Of a stretch of 49,182 nt of DNA, positions 40,197-48,788 are shown one piece after another. Location of the stretch: positions 1 through 49,182 of the forward strand of contig NZ_JACTVI010000058.1 in the NCBI RefSeq assembly GCF_014495685.1, read 5' to 3'. Both the position numbers and the translations under genes were made by a program. The DNA comes from Streptomyces sp. TRM68367. GTDB taxonomy: Bacteria > Actinomycetota > Actinomycetes > Streptomycetales > Streptomycetaceae. The notes under the pieces were generated by a model. The model did no database searches. It worked only from the letters and a program-made list of their open reading frames with translations, and was not told where the DNA came from. The stretch's first letter is position 1. Each line of letters opens with the position of its first letter.

Positions 40197-42410
40197 TCAG
40201 AGCAGGGCTTCGGCGGTGATGGGCAGGTCGCGGACGCGACGGCCGGTGGCGTTGAAGACCGCGTTCGCGATGGCCGGCGCGACCCCGACCTTCACGATCT
40301 CGCCGAGGCCCTTGACGCCGATGGGGTCGGCGTGGCGGTCCTCCCCGTCCAGATAGATCGCCTTGAGATCGGGGATGTCGGCGTTGACGGGGACCAGGTA
40401 GTCGGCAAGGTTGGCGTTGAGGATCCGGCCATCGCGGTGGTCCGTGACGGTGTGCTCCAGGAGGGCTTGGCCGATGCCGCCCACCATGGCGCCGAGTGCC
40501 TGGCTGTCGGCGAGTTTGGGGCTGATGATCCGTCCGACGTCGTAGACGCCCAGCATCCGCCGCATCCGCACCAGGCCCAGCCGCCGGTCGACGGCCACCT
40601 CGGCGAACACCGCGCTGTAGGCGTTCATGGAGTACCGGTCGTCGCCGCTCGGGGTGAAGGTCCCGCGCGTCTCCAGGTGCGTACGGCTGTTACGGGCCAG
40701 CAGTTGCCGGTAGGTCTCCCCGCGCGCGGGGTTGCCCTTGACGTGCAGCCGGCCGCCGCGGACCACGATGTCGTCGGCGTCGACGCCGTGCAGCGGTGAC
40801 CGCTCGTCCTCGACGGCGAGTTTGATCGCCTCCTGTCGCAGCTTGTCGCAGCCGTCCTGGACGGCGGAGCCGACGCCGGCCATGGTCTGCGAGCCGCCGT
40901 GCGGCGGGGCCGCCGGGAAGGTGGAGTCGCCGAGTTCGAAGCGGACCGTGCGCATGGTCAGGCCGAGGGCGTCGGCGGCGAGCTGGGTCATGGAGGTGTA
41001 GGTGCCGGGGCCCATGTCGCTGGTCGACGCCTGGACCAGGGCCGTGCCGTCGGCGTCCAGCCTGACCCGTGCCTCGGACCGCATGCGCAGGGTGTCGTAG
41101 ATACCGCTGGCCATGCCCATGCCGATCAGCCAGTCGCCGTCCCGCCGGGAGCGGGGCTTGGGGTTGCGCCGGTGCCAGCCGAACTCGCGGGCTCCGGTCC
41201 GCAGGCACTCGCTCAGGCGCCGGGTGGACCAGGGCAGCCCGTTGGAGGGGTCCTCCTGCGGTTCGTTGCGCAGCCGCAGCTCGATCGGGTCGATGCCGGT
41301 CTCGTGGGCGAGTTCGTCCATGGCCGACTCGATGGCGAAGGCGGCGCTGGACCAGCCGGGCCCCCGCATGAACGTCGGTGTGTTCACGTCCAGCGGCACG
41401 GTCCGAAACGCCTGGCGGACGTGGGGCGTGGCGTAGAGCATCTGCCCCGGGGCCATCACGCCCTCGACGTAGTGCTCGTACGAGGACGTCTCGGCCCGTA
41501 TCCGGTGGACCGCCGCGGTCACGCGTCCGCCTCGGGTGCTGCCCAGACGCAACCCGTACTCGTAGGCGGGCCGGTAGCCCACCCCGTAGTACAGCTGCTC
41601 GCGGGTCAGGACCAGTTTGACCGGGCGGCGGAACTGGCGGGCGGCGAGGGCCGCGATGGTGGTGTGCGGCCAGGTACGCAGCCCGTTGCCGAACGCGCCG
41701 CCGACGAACGGCGAGATGACGCGTACGTTCTCCGCTGACATGCCGAACACGGCGGCAAGTTCGTCCCGCGCGCCCACCACCCACTGGGTCTTGTCCCACA
41801 CGGTGAGTTTCCCGCCGTCCCAGCGGGCGATGGTGGCGTGCAGCTCCAGCGCGTTGTGGTGGTTACGGGTGAGCCGGTAGGTGCCCTCCAGTTTGACCTC
41901 CGCCGACGCCAGTGCGTCTTCGGGCTTGCCGCGCGCGTAGTCCTGCGGCGGCAGGGGGTCGTTCTCCCGGACTCCGGATGCCGTCATGTCGGTCGACGGC
42001 TTCTCGGCGTCGTAGGAGACCTTCACCAGGTCCGCGGCGTGCTGGGCGGCCTCCAGTGTGCGGGCGACGACCACGGCGACGGGCTGTCCGAAGAAGCGGA
42101 CCTTGTCGTCCTGGAAGACGTGCAGCCGTTCGCCGGCGAAGGGGTCCAACCAGGCGCCCGGGTTGTCGCGGTAGGCCAGCCTGGGCTTGTCCAGGTGGCT
42201 GATGACGCCCAGGACTCCGGGCTGGGCATTGGCAGCGCGGGCGTCGATGCCGGTGATACGGCCACGCCCGACACTGCTGTCGACGACGACGGCGTGCACG
42301 ACTCCGTCGATGTCGTGGTCGGCGGCGTACTTGGCCTGGCCGGTCACCTTCAGCCGCCCGTCCACCCGGGACAGCGGCGCTCCGACGGCTGCCTGCGGCT
42401 GCGTGCTCAC
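40197..42410 (-). CDS. aldehyde oxidoreductase, molybdenum-binding subunit (YagR/PaoC type)
   Basis: Large catalytic subunit of 737 residues of a xanthine-oxidase-family enzyme. After the Ald_Xan_dh a/b hammerhead domain (GQAKYAADHDIDG), Moco-binding segments include SPFVGGAFGNGL, RGPGWSSAAFAIES and DMGPGTYTSMTQLAAD. KGLGEIVKVG near the C-terminus holds the expected active-site Glu of the family. No signal peptide is seen; like other such enzymes it may be co-exported with the Tat-tagged small subunit. GTG 42410 overlaps the FAD subunit stop by 4 bases. It should oxidise aromatic or aliphatic aldehydes; the substrate is unproven. Confidence 0.92.
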   Translation of the reverse strand: MSTQPQAAVGAPLSRVDGRLKVTGQAKYAADHDIDGVVHAVVVDSSVGRGRITGIDARAANAQPGVLGVISHLDKPRLAYRDNPGAWLDPFAGERLHVFQDDKVRFFGQPVAVVVARTLEAAQHAADLVKVSYDAEKPSTDMTASGVRENDPLPPQDYARGKPEDALASAEVKLEGTYRLTRNHHNALELHATIARWDGGKLTVWDKTQWVVGARDELAAVFGMSAENVRVISPFVGGAFGNGLRTWPHTTIAALAARQFRRPVKLVLTREQLYYGVGYRPAYEYGLRLGSTRGGRVTAAVHRIRAETSSYEHYVEGVMAPGQMLYATPHVRQAFRTVPLDVNTPTFMRGPGWSSAAFAIESAMDELAHETGIDPIELRLRNEPQEDPSNGLPWSTRRLSECLRTGAREFGWHRRNPKPRSRRDGDWLIGMGMASGIYDTLRMRSEARVRLDADGTALVQASTSDMGPGTYTSMTQLAADALGLTMRTVRFELGDSTFPAAPPHGGSQTMAGVGSAVQDGCDKLRQEAIKLAVEDERSPLHGVDADDIVVRGGRLHVKGNPARGETYRQLLARNSRTHLETRGTFTPSGDDRYSMNAYSAVFAEVAVDRRLGLVRMRRMLGVYDVGRIISPKLADSQALGAMVGGIGQALLEHTVTDHRDGRILNANLADYLVPVNADIPDLKAIYLDGEDRHADPIGVKGLGEIVKVGVAPAIANAVFNATGRRVRDLPITAEALL

Positions 42411-43387
42411 TTGCCACCTCCTACGACGCGCAACTGGCGCTCGACGGTCCGTTTGAGCAACTCGACCTTGAAACGGTTGTGTGCGAGGGGCCGGGCCCCG
42501 TCCGCCGCCTGCTCGGCGGCCTTGCTCCACAGGGCGTCGGACGGCCGCCGCCCGACCAGCTGCCGCTCGACGGCAGCGAGCTTCCAGGGCACGGTGCCCA
42601 CGCCTCCGGCAGCCACCTTCGCCTCGTGGATCACCCCGCCGCGGATGTGCAGCGCGACGGCCGCCGAGGTGAGCGCGAACTCGTAGGACTGCCGGTCACG
42701 CACCTTCAGATAGCCCGACTTCAGCGGGCGCGGAAAGGGCGGAAGCTCGACAGCGGTGATCAACTCGCCGTGACGCAGGGCCTGTTCGCGGTTCGGTGTG
42801 CTGCCCGGCTTGAGCAGGAAGTCGGCGAAGGGCACGGTGCGCTCGCCGTCCGGCCCCATCAGGTGCACGCTCGCCTCCAGGGCGGCGAAGGCCACGGCGA
42901 CGTCGGAGGGATGGGTGGCCACGCAGTCGTCGGAGGTGCCGAGGATCGCGTGGGTTCGGTTGACGCCGTGCAGGGCCGCGCAACCGGAGCCCGGTTCACG
43001 CTTGTTGCAGGCGGCCGTCACATCGCGGAAGTACGTGCACCGGGTGCGCTGCATGATGTTGCCGCCGATGGTCGCCATGTTCCGCAGCTGCGCCGACGCG
43101 CTCAGCTCCAGCGCCTGCGAGATGACCGGATACAGGGCGCGCACCCCCCGGTGGGCGGCGGCCTCGGACATCCGTACCAGCGCGCCGATGCGCAGGCCCC
43201 CGCGCCGGGTGACCGTGACCTCGCGCAACGGCAGGGCGCTGATGTCGACCAGCGTCTCGGGACGTTCGACAGTCTCGCGCATCAGGTCGACCAGCGTGGT
43301 GCCGCCGGCGATGTAACGGCCGCCGTCGCGGCCCGCGGCGAGGGCTTGCCGGGTGTCAGCGGCCCTGGTGTAGGAGAAGGGATGCAT
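42407..43387 (-). CDS. aldehyde oxidoreductase, FAD-binding subunit (YagS/PaoB type)
   Basis: Medium subunit of 326 residues. The FAD-binding motif is YIAGGTTLVDLM and the second is ATIGGNIMQRTRC. The cysteines of RCTYFRDVTAACNKREPGSGC (outline) match the position of the extra iron-sulfur cluster known in E. coli PaoB. It starts just after the 2Fe-2S subunit and overlaps the large-subunit start, so the three genes form a coupled operon in the order small-medium-large. Confidence 0.92.
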   Translation of the reverse strand: MHPFSYTRAADTRQALAAGRDGGRYIAGGTTLVDLMRETVERPETLVDISALPLREVTVTRRGGLRIGALVRMSEAAAHRGVRALYPVISQALELSASAQLRNMATIGGNIMQRTRCTYFRDVTAACNKREPGSGCAALHGVNRTHAILGTSDDCVATHPSDVAVAFAALEASVHLMGPDGERTVPFADFLLKPGSTPNREQALRHGELITAVELPPFPRPLKSGYLKVRDRQSYEFALTSAAVALHIRGGVIHEAKVAAGGVGTVPWKLAAVERQLVGRRPSDALWSKAAEQAADGARPLAHNRFKVELLKRTVERQLRVVGGGK

Positions 43388-43399
43388 GGGGACCGTGCC

Positions 43400-44059
43400 T
43401 CATTTCCCGTGCGCGGCCTGCTCGACCGCCCGCACGATCTTCACGTAGCAGCCGCAGCGGCAGATGTTGCCGCTCATGAACTCCCGGATCTCCTCCGGTG
43501 AGCCGGTGTGACCCTCGTTGATGCAGCCGACGCCGGACATGATCTGGCCGGAGGTGCAGTAGCCGCACTGGAAGGCGTCCTGGTCGATGAACGCCTGCTG
43601 CAGCGGGTGCAGCCGTTCGCCGCTCGACAGGCCCTCGATGGTGGTGACCTCGGCGCCGTCCATCCGGACCGCCAGTGTCAGGCAGGAGTTGACCCGGTGG
43701 CCGTCGACCAGGACGGTGCAGGCGCCGCAGGCACCGGCGTTGCAGCCCTTCTTCGAGCCGGTCAGCCCCAGGTGTTCGCGCAGCAGGTCCAGCAGGGAGG
43801 TCCGGTTGTCGACCGTGACGGTGCGGCGCTCGCCGTTGACGGTCAGGGTGACGCGGCTGCTGGGCGGCGCCTGGGCGGCGTCCGCAGGCTCGGCGCCGAA
43901 CACGGACTGCCCCGCTATGAGACCGCCCGCCACGACCGCACCGCCGACGGCTGTGGTCGCGATGAACGTGCGCCGGGACGGGGCGGACGCAGATCCCTCG
44001 GGGGGAGAAACAGTTGACGCGGGGGGAGAAACAGTTGACTCGGGTGGTTTGGTGGACAT
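43400..44059 (-). CDS. aldehyde oxidoreductase, 2Fe-2S subunit with Tat signal (YagT/PaoA type)
   Basis: Small subunit of 219 residues. The leader contains a seven-residue duplication (STVSPP twice) before the twin-arginine motif SRRTFIATT, so the complex is probably exported folded. Ferredoxin-like cysteines are seen in GCNAGACGACTVL and NSCLTLA, and the second 2Fe-2S domain in QCGYCTSGQIM and NICRCGCY. ATG 44059 follows GAGAGAG. It is the first gene of the operon and passes electrons from the Moco subunit toward FAD. Confidence 0.93.
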   Translation of the reverse strand: MSTKPPESTVSPPASTVSPPEGSASAPSRRTFIATTAVGGAVVAGGLIAGQSVFGAEPADAAQAPPSSRVTLTVNGERRTVTVDNRTSLLDLLREHLGLTGSKKGCNAGACGACTVLVDGHRVNSCLTLAVRMDGAEVTTIEGLSSGERLHPLQQAFIDQDAFQCGYCTSGQIMSGVGCINEGHTGSPEEIREFMSGNICRCGCYVKIVRAVEQAAHGK

Positions 44060-44135
44060 GACCACTCTCTCGGTCGACGGAGGACGGGCGTGACAGCGCA
44101 CGTGCCGGCAGCGGCGTGGTGACTCCGCAAGACGG

Positions 44136-44480
44136 TTATGCGGCGGATTCCGTGTCGGACTCGGGCCGTGTGTAACCGCCCGGGAAGCTGGCGGGCGGCG
44201 CGTCCTGGGCGAAGAACGTCTTCGCGTGCGCCAGCGCCTCCGTGCCCTTCAGGATGTCCCCCGGGGCGGTGCCGTTGCCGCGAAGGACGCCACCGACGTT
44301 CATCTTCATGAAGGCGGCCCCGTTGTTGATGGTGCTGACCAGCGGTTCGGCGTGCCAGGGCAGGTCACCCGCGGAGGGTGACGCCCCACAGGGTGCGTCC
44401 GGCCATGGCCGCCCGGACAGCAACTCGGTGTTCCCGTTGCTGCGGTGGCTGCCGAGGATGAAGAGGAATCGGCGGGGCAA
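44136..44480 (-). pseudogene. NAD(P)H-dependent flavoprotein with internal deletion
   Basis: A 114-codon frame. The start, RRFLFILGSHRSNGNTELL, is the phosphate-binding strand-loop of flavodoxin-like FMN reductases. From about residue 40 it reads as the end of a flavoprotein-like protein (GGVLRGNGTAPGDILKGTEALAHAKTFF, outline). About 80 residues expected between, including the rest of the FMN site, are absent, although the frame is open. It is probably a dead gene; a short functional protein is less likely. Confidence 0.5.
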
Positions 44481-44826
44481 TGGGGGGGTTCTCCTTGGGC
44501 GAGCGCGTGGACGACTGCTGCGGGTGAGCAGTCCCGCCGGGTGGCGTCATGGTCTGTGTGTCCCGCGGTGCCGGTCGAGCAGACGTCTGTGGACACGGTT
44601 CGCGCCGCGGCGGACGATGCGGGCCCCCGGCCCGGGAGGAGTGCGGCGGCCGGGGTTGAACACGATCGGCAGCCGCCTCACCGGGCCTTCGGTGCGGCAC
44701 TGCATCCACTGTGCGGCACACGGCGCGATACAACGAGCAGACAGTTTTGGGACGACTCCCGTATGTACCACTGCCGTTGGTACGTCTGGCAGTAGTAGGA
44801 AGAGCCGTCCGCTGGCCCGTACCGGT
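44481..44826. other. intergenic stretch without a recognisable gene
   Basis: No frame shows a known family. A small inverted repeat ACTGCC (44770-44775) / GGCAGT (44788-44793) is the only local structure. The region probably held the 5-prime part of the deaminase-like gene that follows. Confidence 0.4.
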
Positions 44827-45324
44827 ACCACCACGCCGGCGATCTTCGGCACCGGCCACCAAGCCGCCTACGAGGTGGGGGCCGTCAGCCGCGTCCGGCC
44901 CAACGGCGAGGTCCTGGGCGTGGGACGTAGCGCCGAACGCACCGAGCATATGACCACGGCACTGGCAGCACGAGGCCACACCGCCCGTGGCGCGGGCGCC
45001 GAGGAAGCCTGCGCCCGGGCCGATGTGGTCGTCACCGCCACCACCGCCCGGGCCGGCACTCTCCCGCTGTTCGAGGCCGCGTGGGTCCGCCTGGACGGCA
45101 CCCTCGTCCCGGGCCTGGTCATGACGGCCGCAAGCCGGGAACACGGCACCCTCACCGCCCGTGACGGCGCCCGCCTGCCCGTCGGCACCCGCCTGCGCAT
45201 CCTGCCCAACCACGCCTGCGCCACCGCCGCCCAGCTCCACGGCTGCCACCTCGTCGACAGCACCCCGACCACGAACACCGCACCGGCGATCCAGGCCTTC
45301 CGAAAGCGCGTCACCGGCTGGTGA
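44827..45324 (+). pseudogene. chimeric remnant: ornithine cyclodeaminase fragment joined to D-threonine aldolase-type C-terminus
   Basis: The frame first reads a piece of the ornithine cyclodeaminase/mu-crystallin NAD domain (AIFGTGHQAAYEVGAVSRVRP and ADVVVTATTARAG, outline). Near 45115 it switches without a stop to the C-terminal beta domain of D-threonine aldolase/D-serine dehydratase-like PLP proteins (SREHGTLTARDGARLPVGTRL and ILPNHACATAAQL). No start codon with a ribosome binding site precedes it. The join looks like a deletion between two neighbouring amino-acid genes that removed the end of one and the active site of the other. Confidence 0.65.
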
Positions 45325-45441
45325 CCAGCCGGTGCAAGGCCGGGACCGCCGCCCGCCACCCGGGACAGGAACGGACGGCGACCACCAGCAGGTACGGCAA
45401 GGACGCCATTCCCCGCAGGCGCGGGCGCCGCCGCGGGTCGG

Positions 45442-46533
45442 TCAGCGCAGGTGCGCGGCCAGGGGCAGGCGCTGCTCCCGGATGCTCTGGAGCACCAGCC
45501 CGCCGATCTGGGTCGCGCCGTACTGCGAGAAGTGGGTGTTGTCCTTGACGCCGTCGACGGAGGAGCGCAGGAAGAGCTGCGCGGAGGCGGACGGTCCGAG
45601 GGACTCGACCAGCGCCTTGCTCTTGGCGGTCAGATCGATCACCGGCACCTTCTGTGCCGTGCCGACCGAGCGCATCTGGGCGGGCAGGTCGACTCCGACG
45701 CCGTTGACGTGCAGCGCCGTTGCCGTGAGCCGGTTGCCGTCGAAGTGCCGGCGGACCGGCGGGGTCACCAGGACCGGGACGCCGCCCTTCGCACGGACCT
45801 GCGTGATCATGGAGGTGAGGTTGTTCCGGAAGGCGGACGCGCTGGTCTGCTTGTCGTTGTGGCCGAACTGGATGAACACCGCGTCGTTCGCCCTGACCTT
45901 CGGCAGCAGCGCCCGGAAGAGCGCCGAGTTGGACAGGAAGCTGCCCGAACTCTCCCCCGAGTCAGCGTAGTTGGCGACGGCCGCGCCGGGCCCCACAGCC
46001 GGCGTGATCATCTGGCCCCATCCGGTGTAGGGGGCGATCAGCTGGTCGCACACGGTCGAGTCACCGGCCAGGTAGGCGACCAGCGGCTGGGTCGCCGGTT
46101 TCACGGAGACGGCCGACACCTGCGGGTTGGTCCCCGCGAACCGGATGTCCAGACCGGGGTTTCCGGTGCCGCCCTGACCGGTCGGCTGCCCCTCCGGCTG
46201 CCGCACGTTGACCGTGAACGAGTACGTGGCGACGGCACCGGCCGCCGTCCTCGTCGCCGGGAGCATCAGGCGCCGGGCCTCCACCCACATCTCGGTCTGC
46301 CCAGCGGAAGCCGCGCCGCCGATGGAGACCGTCACGTCGTAGTTGCCGGGTGAGACCGCGTAGTGACACTTGATCGGCGCGGTGCCGGAACAACCGGCCG
46401 GCAGAGCCCGCGCGGCGGCATCGGCATGCGCCGCACCGGTGCCGGCCAGCGTCGCAAGGGTCAGCAGGCCCGCTGCTCCCAGCCGGGCCCCATGCCCTCC
46501 GGAGCGCATTAATGGCATGCCCATTACAGTCAC
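45442..46533 (-). CDS. secreted rhamnogalacturonan acetylesterase-like SGNH hydrolase (CE12 type)
   Basis: Extracellular esterase of about 363 residues. The signal peptide ends near AHADA. An N-terminal beta domain (to about 155) precedes the SGNH domain, with Ser in LAGDSTVCDQ, Gly and Asn in the later blocks (QFGHNDKQ), and the Asp-x-x-His pair in DNTHFSQYGA. The pattern is that of rhamnogalacturonan acetylesterases, which remove acetyl groups from pectin RG-I backbones. GTG 46533 follows AAGGA at 8 bases; ATG 46542 and ATG 46524 are possible. It lies directly downstream of the PL11 lyase, and the two probably act together. Confidence 0.88.
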   Translation of the reverse strand: MTVMGMPLMRSGGHGARLGAAGLLTLATLAGTGAAHADAAARALPAGCSGTAPIKCHYAVSPGNYDVTVSIGGAASAGQTEMWVEARRLMLPATRTAAGAVATYSFTVNVRQPEGQPTGQGGTGNPGLDIRFAGTNPQVSAVSVKPATQPLVAYLAGDSTVCDQLIAPYTGWGQMITPAVGPGAAVANYADSGESSGSFLSNSALFRALLPKVRANDAVFIQFGHNDKQTSASAFRNNLTSMITQVRAKGGVPVLVTPPVRRHFDGNRLTATALHVNGVGVDLPAQMRSVGTAQKVPVIDLTAKSKALVESLGPSASAQLFLRSSVDGVKDNTHFSQYGATQIGGLVLQSIREQRLPLAAHLR

Positions 46534-46586
46534 CAGTTCCATCCTTGACCGAGTCGATGCGCGGGTTGAGGTCTACGGCCCGTCGC

Positions 46587-48506
46587 TCAGGCCTTGGTGA
46601 AGCCGTTCATGATGACGGTGGGCCGTGGAGCCGTCGGCATCCCGTTGCCGATGAAGAAGCTCGGGTGCGGCGGCTGGTTGTACGCGGTGTTCTGCCAGGC
46701 CAGCGCCGTGCGATACTGCGTGTCGTGCAGCAGGGTCGTGATCCTTGTGTTCGTCTGGTGCGGCGTGGAGTAGATCCGCAGGGCTCTGTTGTTCGACGTC
46801 GGCCAGATAACCTCTTCACGCCAGTCGCCGAGGATGTCCCCGGAGAGCGACGGGGTGGCCTTGGTCCCGTTGTTGGAGTGGACTCCGGAGCCGGTCAGCA
46901 GGCGGGTGTCGCCGGACGTGCCGTACTTGTCGATGCGGGTGCCGTCGAGGAGTTCGCGCACGGTGTCGCCGTCCCACCAGCTGACGAAGTTCATGCTGGA
47001 CGGCTCCCGGCCCAGGGAGGCGCCGGTGGCCGAGCGCAGGGTGGTGTCGGAGGCGGACCAGGCCTCGGCGCCCGGGCTGCCGGCGTGGACGTCGGCGGCG
47101 ACGCCGCGGCCGTTGTCCGCGCCGGAGGCCGTACGCCACAGGATCTGTCCGGTGCGCGCGTCGGCCATCCACGAGCCGGGCTTGCTCCGGTCCTCGGACA
47201 CCTTGAAGTACTCCAGGCCCGCCCGGGAGGGGTTGAGGTCGCCGACGTGGCCCGCGTCGCCGTGGCCCAGCCTCGTGGTCCACAGGCCACTGCCGTTGTC
47301 GTCGACAGTCATGGCGCCGTAGACGATCTCGTCCTTGCCGTCGGCGTCGACGTCCGCGACGGACAGGCTGTGGTTGCCCTGGCCGTCGTAGCCCTTGCCG
47401 CTGTTGGTGGAGGAGTTGGTGTCGAAGGTCCAACGGTGGGTGAACTGGCCGCCTCGCCAGTCCCAGGCGGCGATCACCGTACGGGTGTAGTAGCCGCGCG
47501 CCATGATCAGCGAGGGACGTGCGCCGTCCAGGTAGGCCGTTCCGGCCAGGAAGCGGTCGACGCGGTTGCCGTAGTTGTCGCCCCAGGACGAGACGTTGCC
47601 GCGGGCCGGGACGTAGTCGACGCTCTGCATCGCCTTGCCTGTCTGCCCGTTGAACATCGTCAGGTACTCGGGGCCGGACAGCACGTAGCCGCTGGAGTTG
47701 CGGTGGTCGGCGGACGCGCTGCCGATCTCGGCGCCGGTGCCGTCCCGGGTGCCGTCGGCGGTCTTCATGGCGACCTCGGCCTTGCCGTCGCCGTCGTAGT
47801 CGTACACCTGGAACTGCGTGTAGTGCGCCCCGGAGCGGATGTTGCGGCCCAGGTCGATGCGCCACAGCCGGGTGCCGTCGAGCTTGATGCCGTCGATGAT
47901 GGTGTTGCCGGTGTAGCCGGACTGGGCGTTGTCCTTGGCGTTGGTGGGATACCACTTCAGCACCAGGTCGGGCCTGCCGTCGCCGTCCAGGTCGCCGACA
48001 CTCGCGTCGTTGGCCTCGTAGGTGTACGCCGAGTTGCCCGGGGCGGTGCCTCCGGCCGGCGGCGAGATCGGCACGTCCAGGTAACCCGACCGGAACTGCA
48101 GCGCGCGCTCGGAAGGGGCCTGCTCGGTGCCGTTCACCACCGGGCGCACCGTGTAGTCGGCGGAGTCCTGGGCGCCGGAGTCGAAGTAGTTCGTGGAGCC
48201 GGTGATCGGCGAGGAGTTGAGTTTGGTGGCGCCGCGGTAGACGTTGAACGCCACGTCGTTCGGGTCGGTGGCCAGCCAGCGCCACGACACCAGGTTCCCG
48301 CTGCTGGTGTGGACACTGGTCAGTCCCCGGTCGAGGCGCTCCACCTGTCGCGCGGTCGCGGCCTGCGCGGTCTGGGGCAGCACGGTGAGCGCGGAGGCGG
48401 CCAGCGCGACGGCGGCGGCGAGAACGCCTGCCGCGCGGCCGCCCGAGGCTCGGCGGATTCTTCGTGGACGCGGCGCCGTGCGGGGGCACGGGTGAGAGTC
48501 GGTCAC
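46587..48506 (-). CDS. secreted rhamnogalacturonan endolyase, PL11 family
   Basis: Extracellular lyase of 639 residues that cleaves the rhamnogalacturonan-I backbone by beta-elimination. The signal peptide ends near AQAA (about residue 49). A fibronectin-like N-terminal domain is followed by the eight-bladed propeller of PL11, with calcium-binding loops DLDGDGRPDL, DYDGDGKAEV and DVDADGKDEI. The middle carries GTAYLDGARPSLIMARGYYTRT in outline, and the end GDWREEVIWPTSN is typical of YesW/YesX-like enzymes. GTG 48506 follows GGAGGT. The 54-base gap to the acetylesterase suggests co-transcription. Confidence 0.93.
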   Translation of the reverse strand: MTDSHPCPRTAPRPRRIRRASGGRAAGVLAAAVALAASALTVLPQTAQAATARQVERLDRGLTSVHTSSGNLVSWRWLATDPNDVAFNVYRGATKLNSSPITGSTNYFDSGAQDSADYTVRPVVNGTEQAPSERALQFRSGYLDVPISPPAGGTAPGNSAYTYEANDASVGDLDGDGRPDLVLKWYPTNAKDNAQSGYTGNTIIDGIKLDGTRLWRIDLGRNIRSGAHYTQFQVYDYDGDGKAEVAMKTADGTRDGTGAEIGSASADHRNSSGYVLSGPEYLTMFNGQTGKAMQSVDYVPARGNVSSWGDNYGNRVDRFLAGTAYLDGARPSLIMARGYYTRTVIAAWDWRGGQFTHRWTFDTNSSTNSGKGYDGQGNHSLSVADVDADGKDEIVYGAMTVDDNGSGLWTTRLGHGDAGHVGDLNPSRAGLEYFKVSEDRSKPGSWMADARTGQILWRTASGADNGRGVAADVHAGSPGAEAWSASDTTLRSATGASLGREPSSMNFVSWWDGDTVRELLDGTRIDKYGTSGDTRLLTGSGVHSNNGTKATPSLSGDILGDWREEVIWPTSNNRALRIYSTPHQTNTRITTLLHDTQYRTALAWQNTAYNQPPHPSFFIGNGMPTAPRPTVIMNGFTKA

Positions 48507-48550
48507 AGTGACCTCCGGTGTGGGGGGATGTGCATGCCTAGGGGACGGGG

Positions 48551-48763
48551 TCAGTTGTCGGCGATGACTGTGCCGTGGTGGACAGTGCCGGACAGGCCCG
48601 GGAGTTCGCGCAGGGGCGAGAAGGTCTTCAGGTCGTCGGTACTGTCGGCGCAGTAGAACTTTGTGGTTCCAGTCGTCGCCGCACCGGCGGTGCCCGGAGA
48701 CACCATTGCGAGGCCCGCCGCAGACATCACCGCACCCGCCCCGGCCACGTACGGGAACGTCAC
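48551..48763 (-). pseudogene. remnant with secretion-signal start and C-terminal tail of a glycosidase-like protein
   Basis: From GTG 48763 (or ATG 48727) a hydrophobic leader ending in TAGAA is followed almost at once by a tail STDDLKTFSPLRELPGLSG and TVHHGTVIADN, which resembles the last strand region of propeller-type secreted glycosidases. The whole catalytic body is missing. The total is only about 58-70 residues. It lies between the lyase and an esterase-like gene on the same strand. The family of the lost protein is a guess. Confidence 0.5.
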
Positions 48764-48788
48764 GCCGGGCGTGTGGAGCGGTTGCTCC

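Noticed and set aside
43998..44040. Tandem 20-base repeat in the 2Fe-2S subunit leader as a possible regulatory repeat
   Set aside because: It is in frame and simply duplicates seven residues in the flexible leader before the Tat motif.
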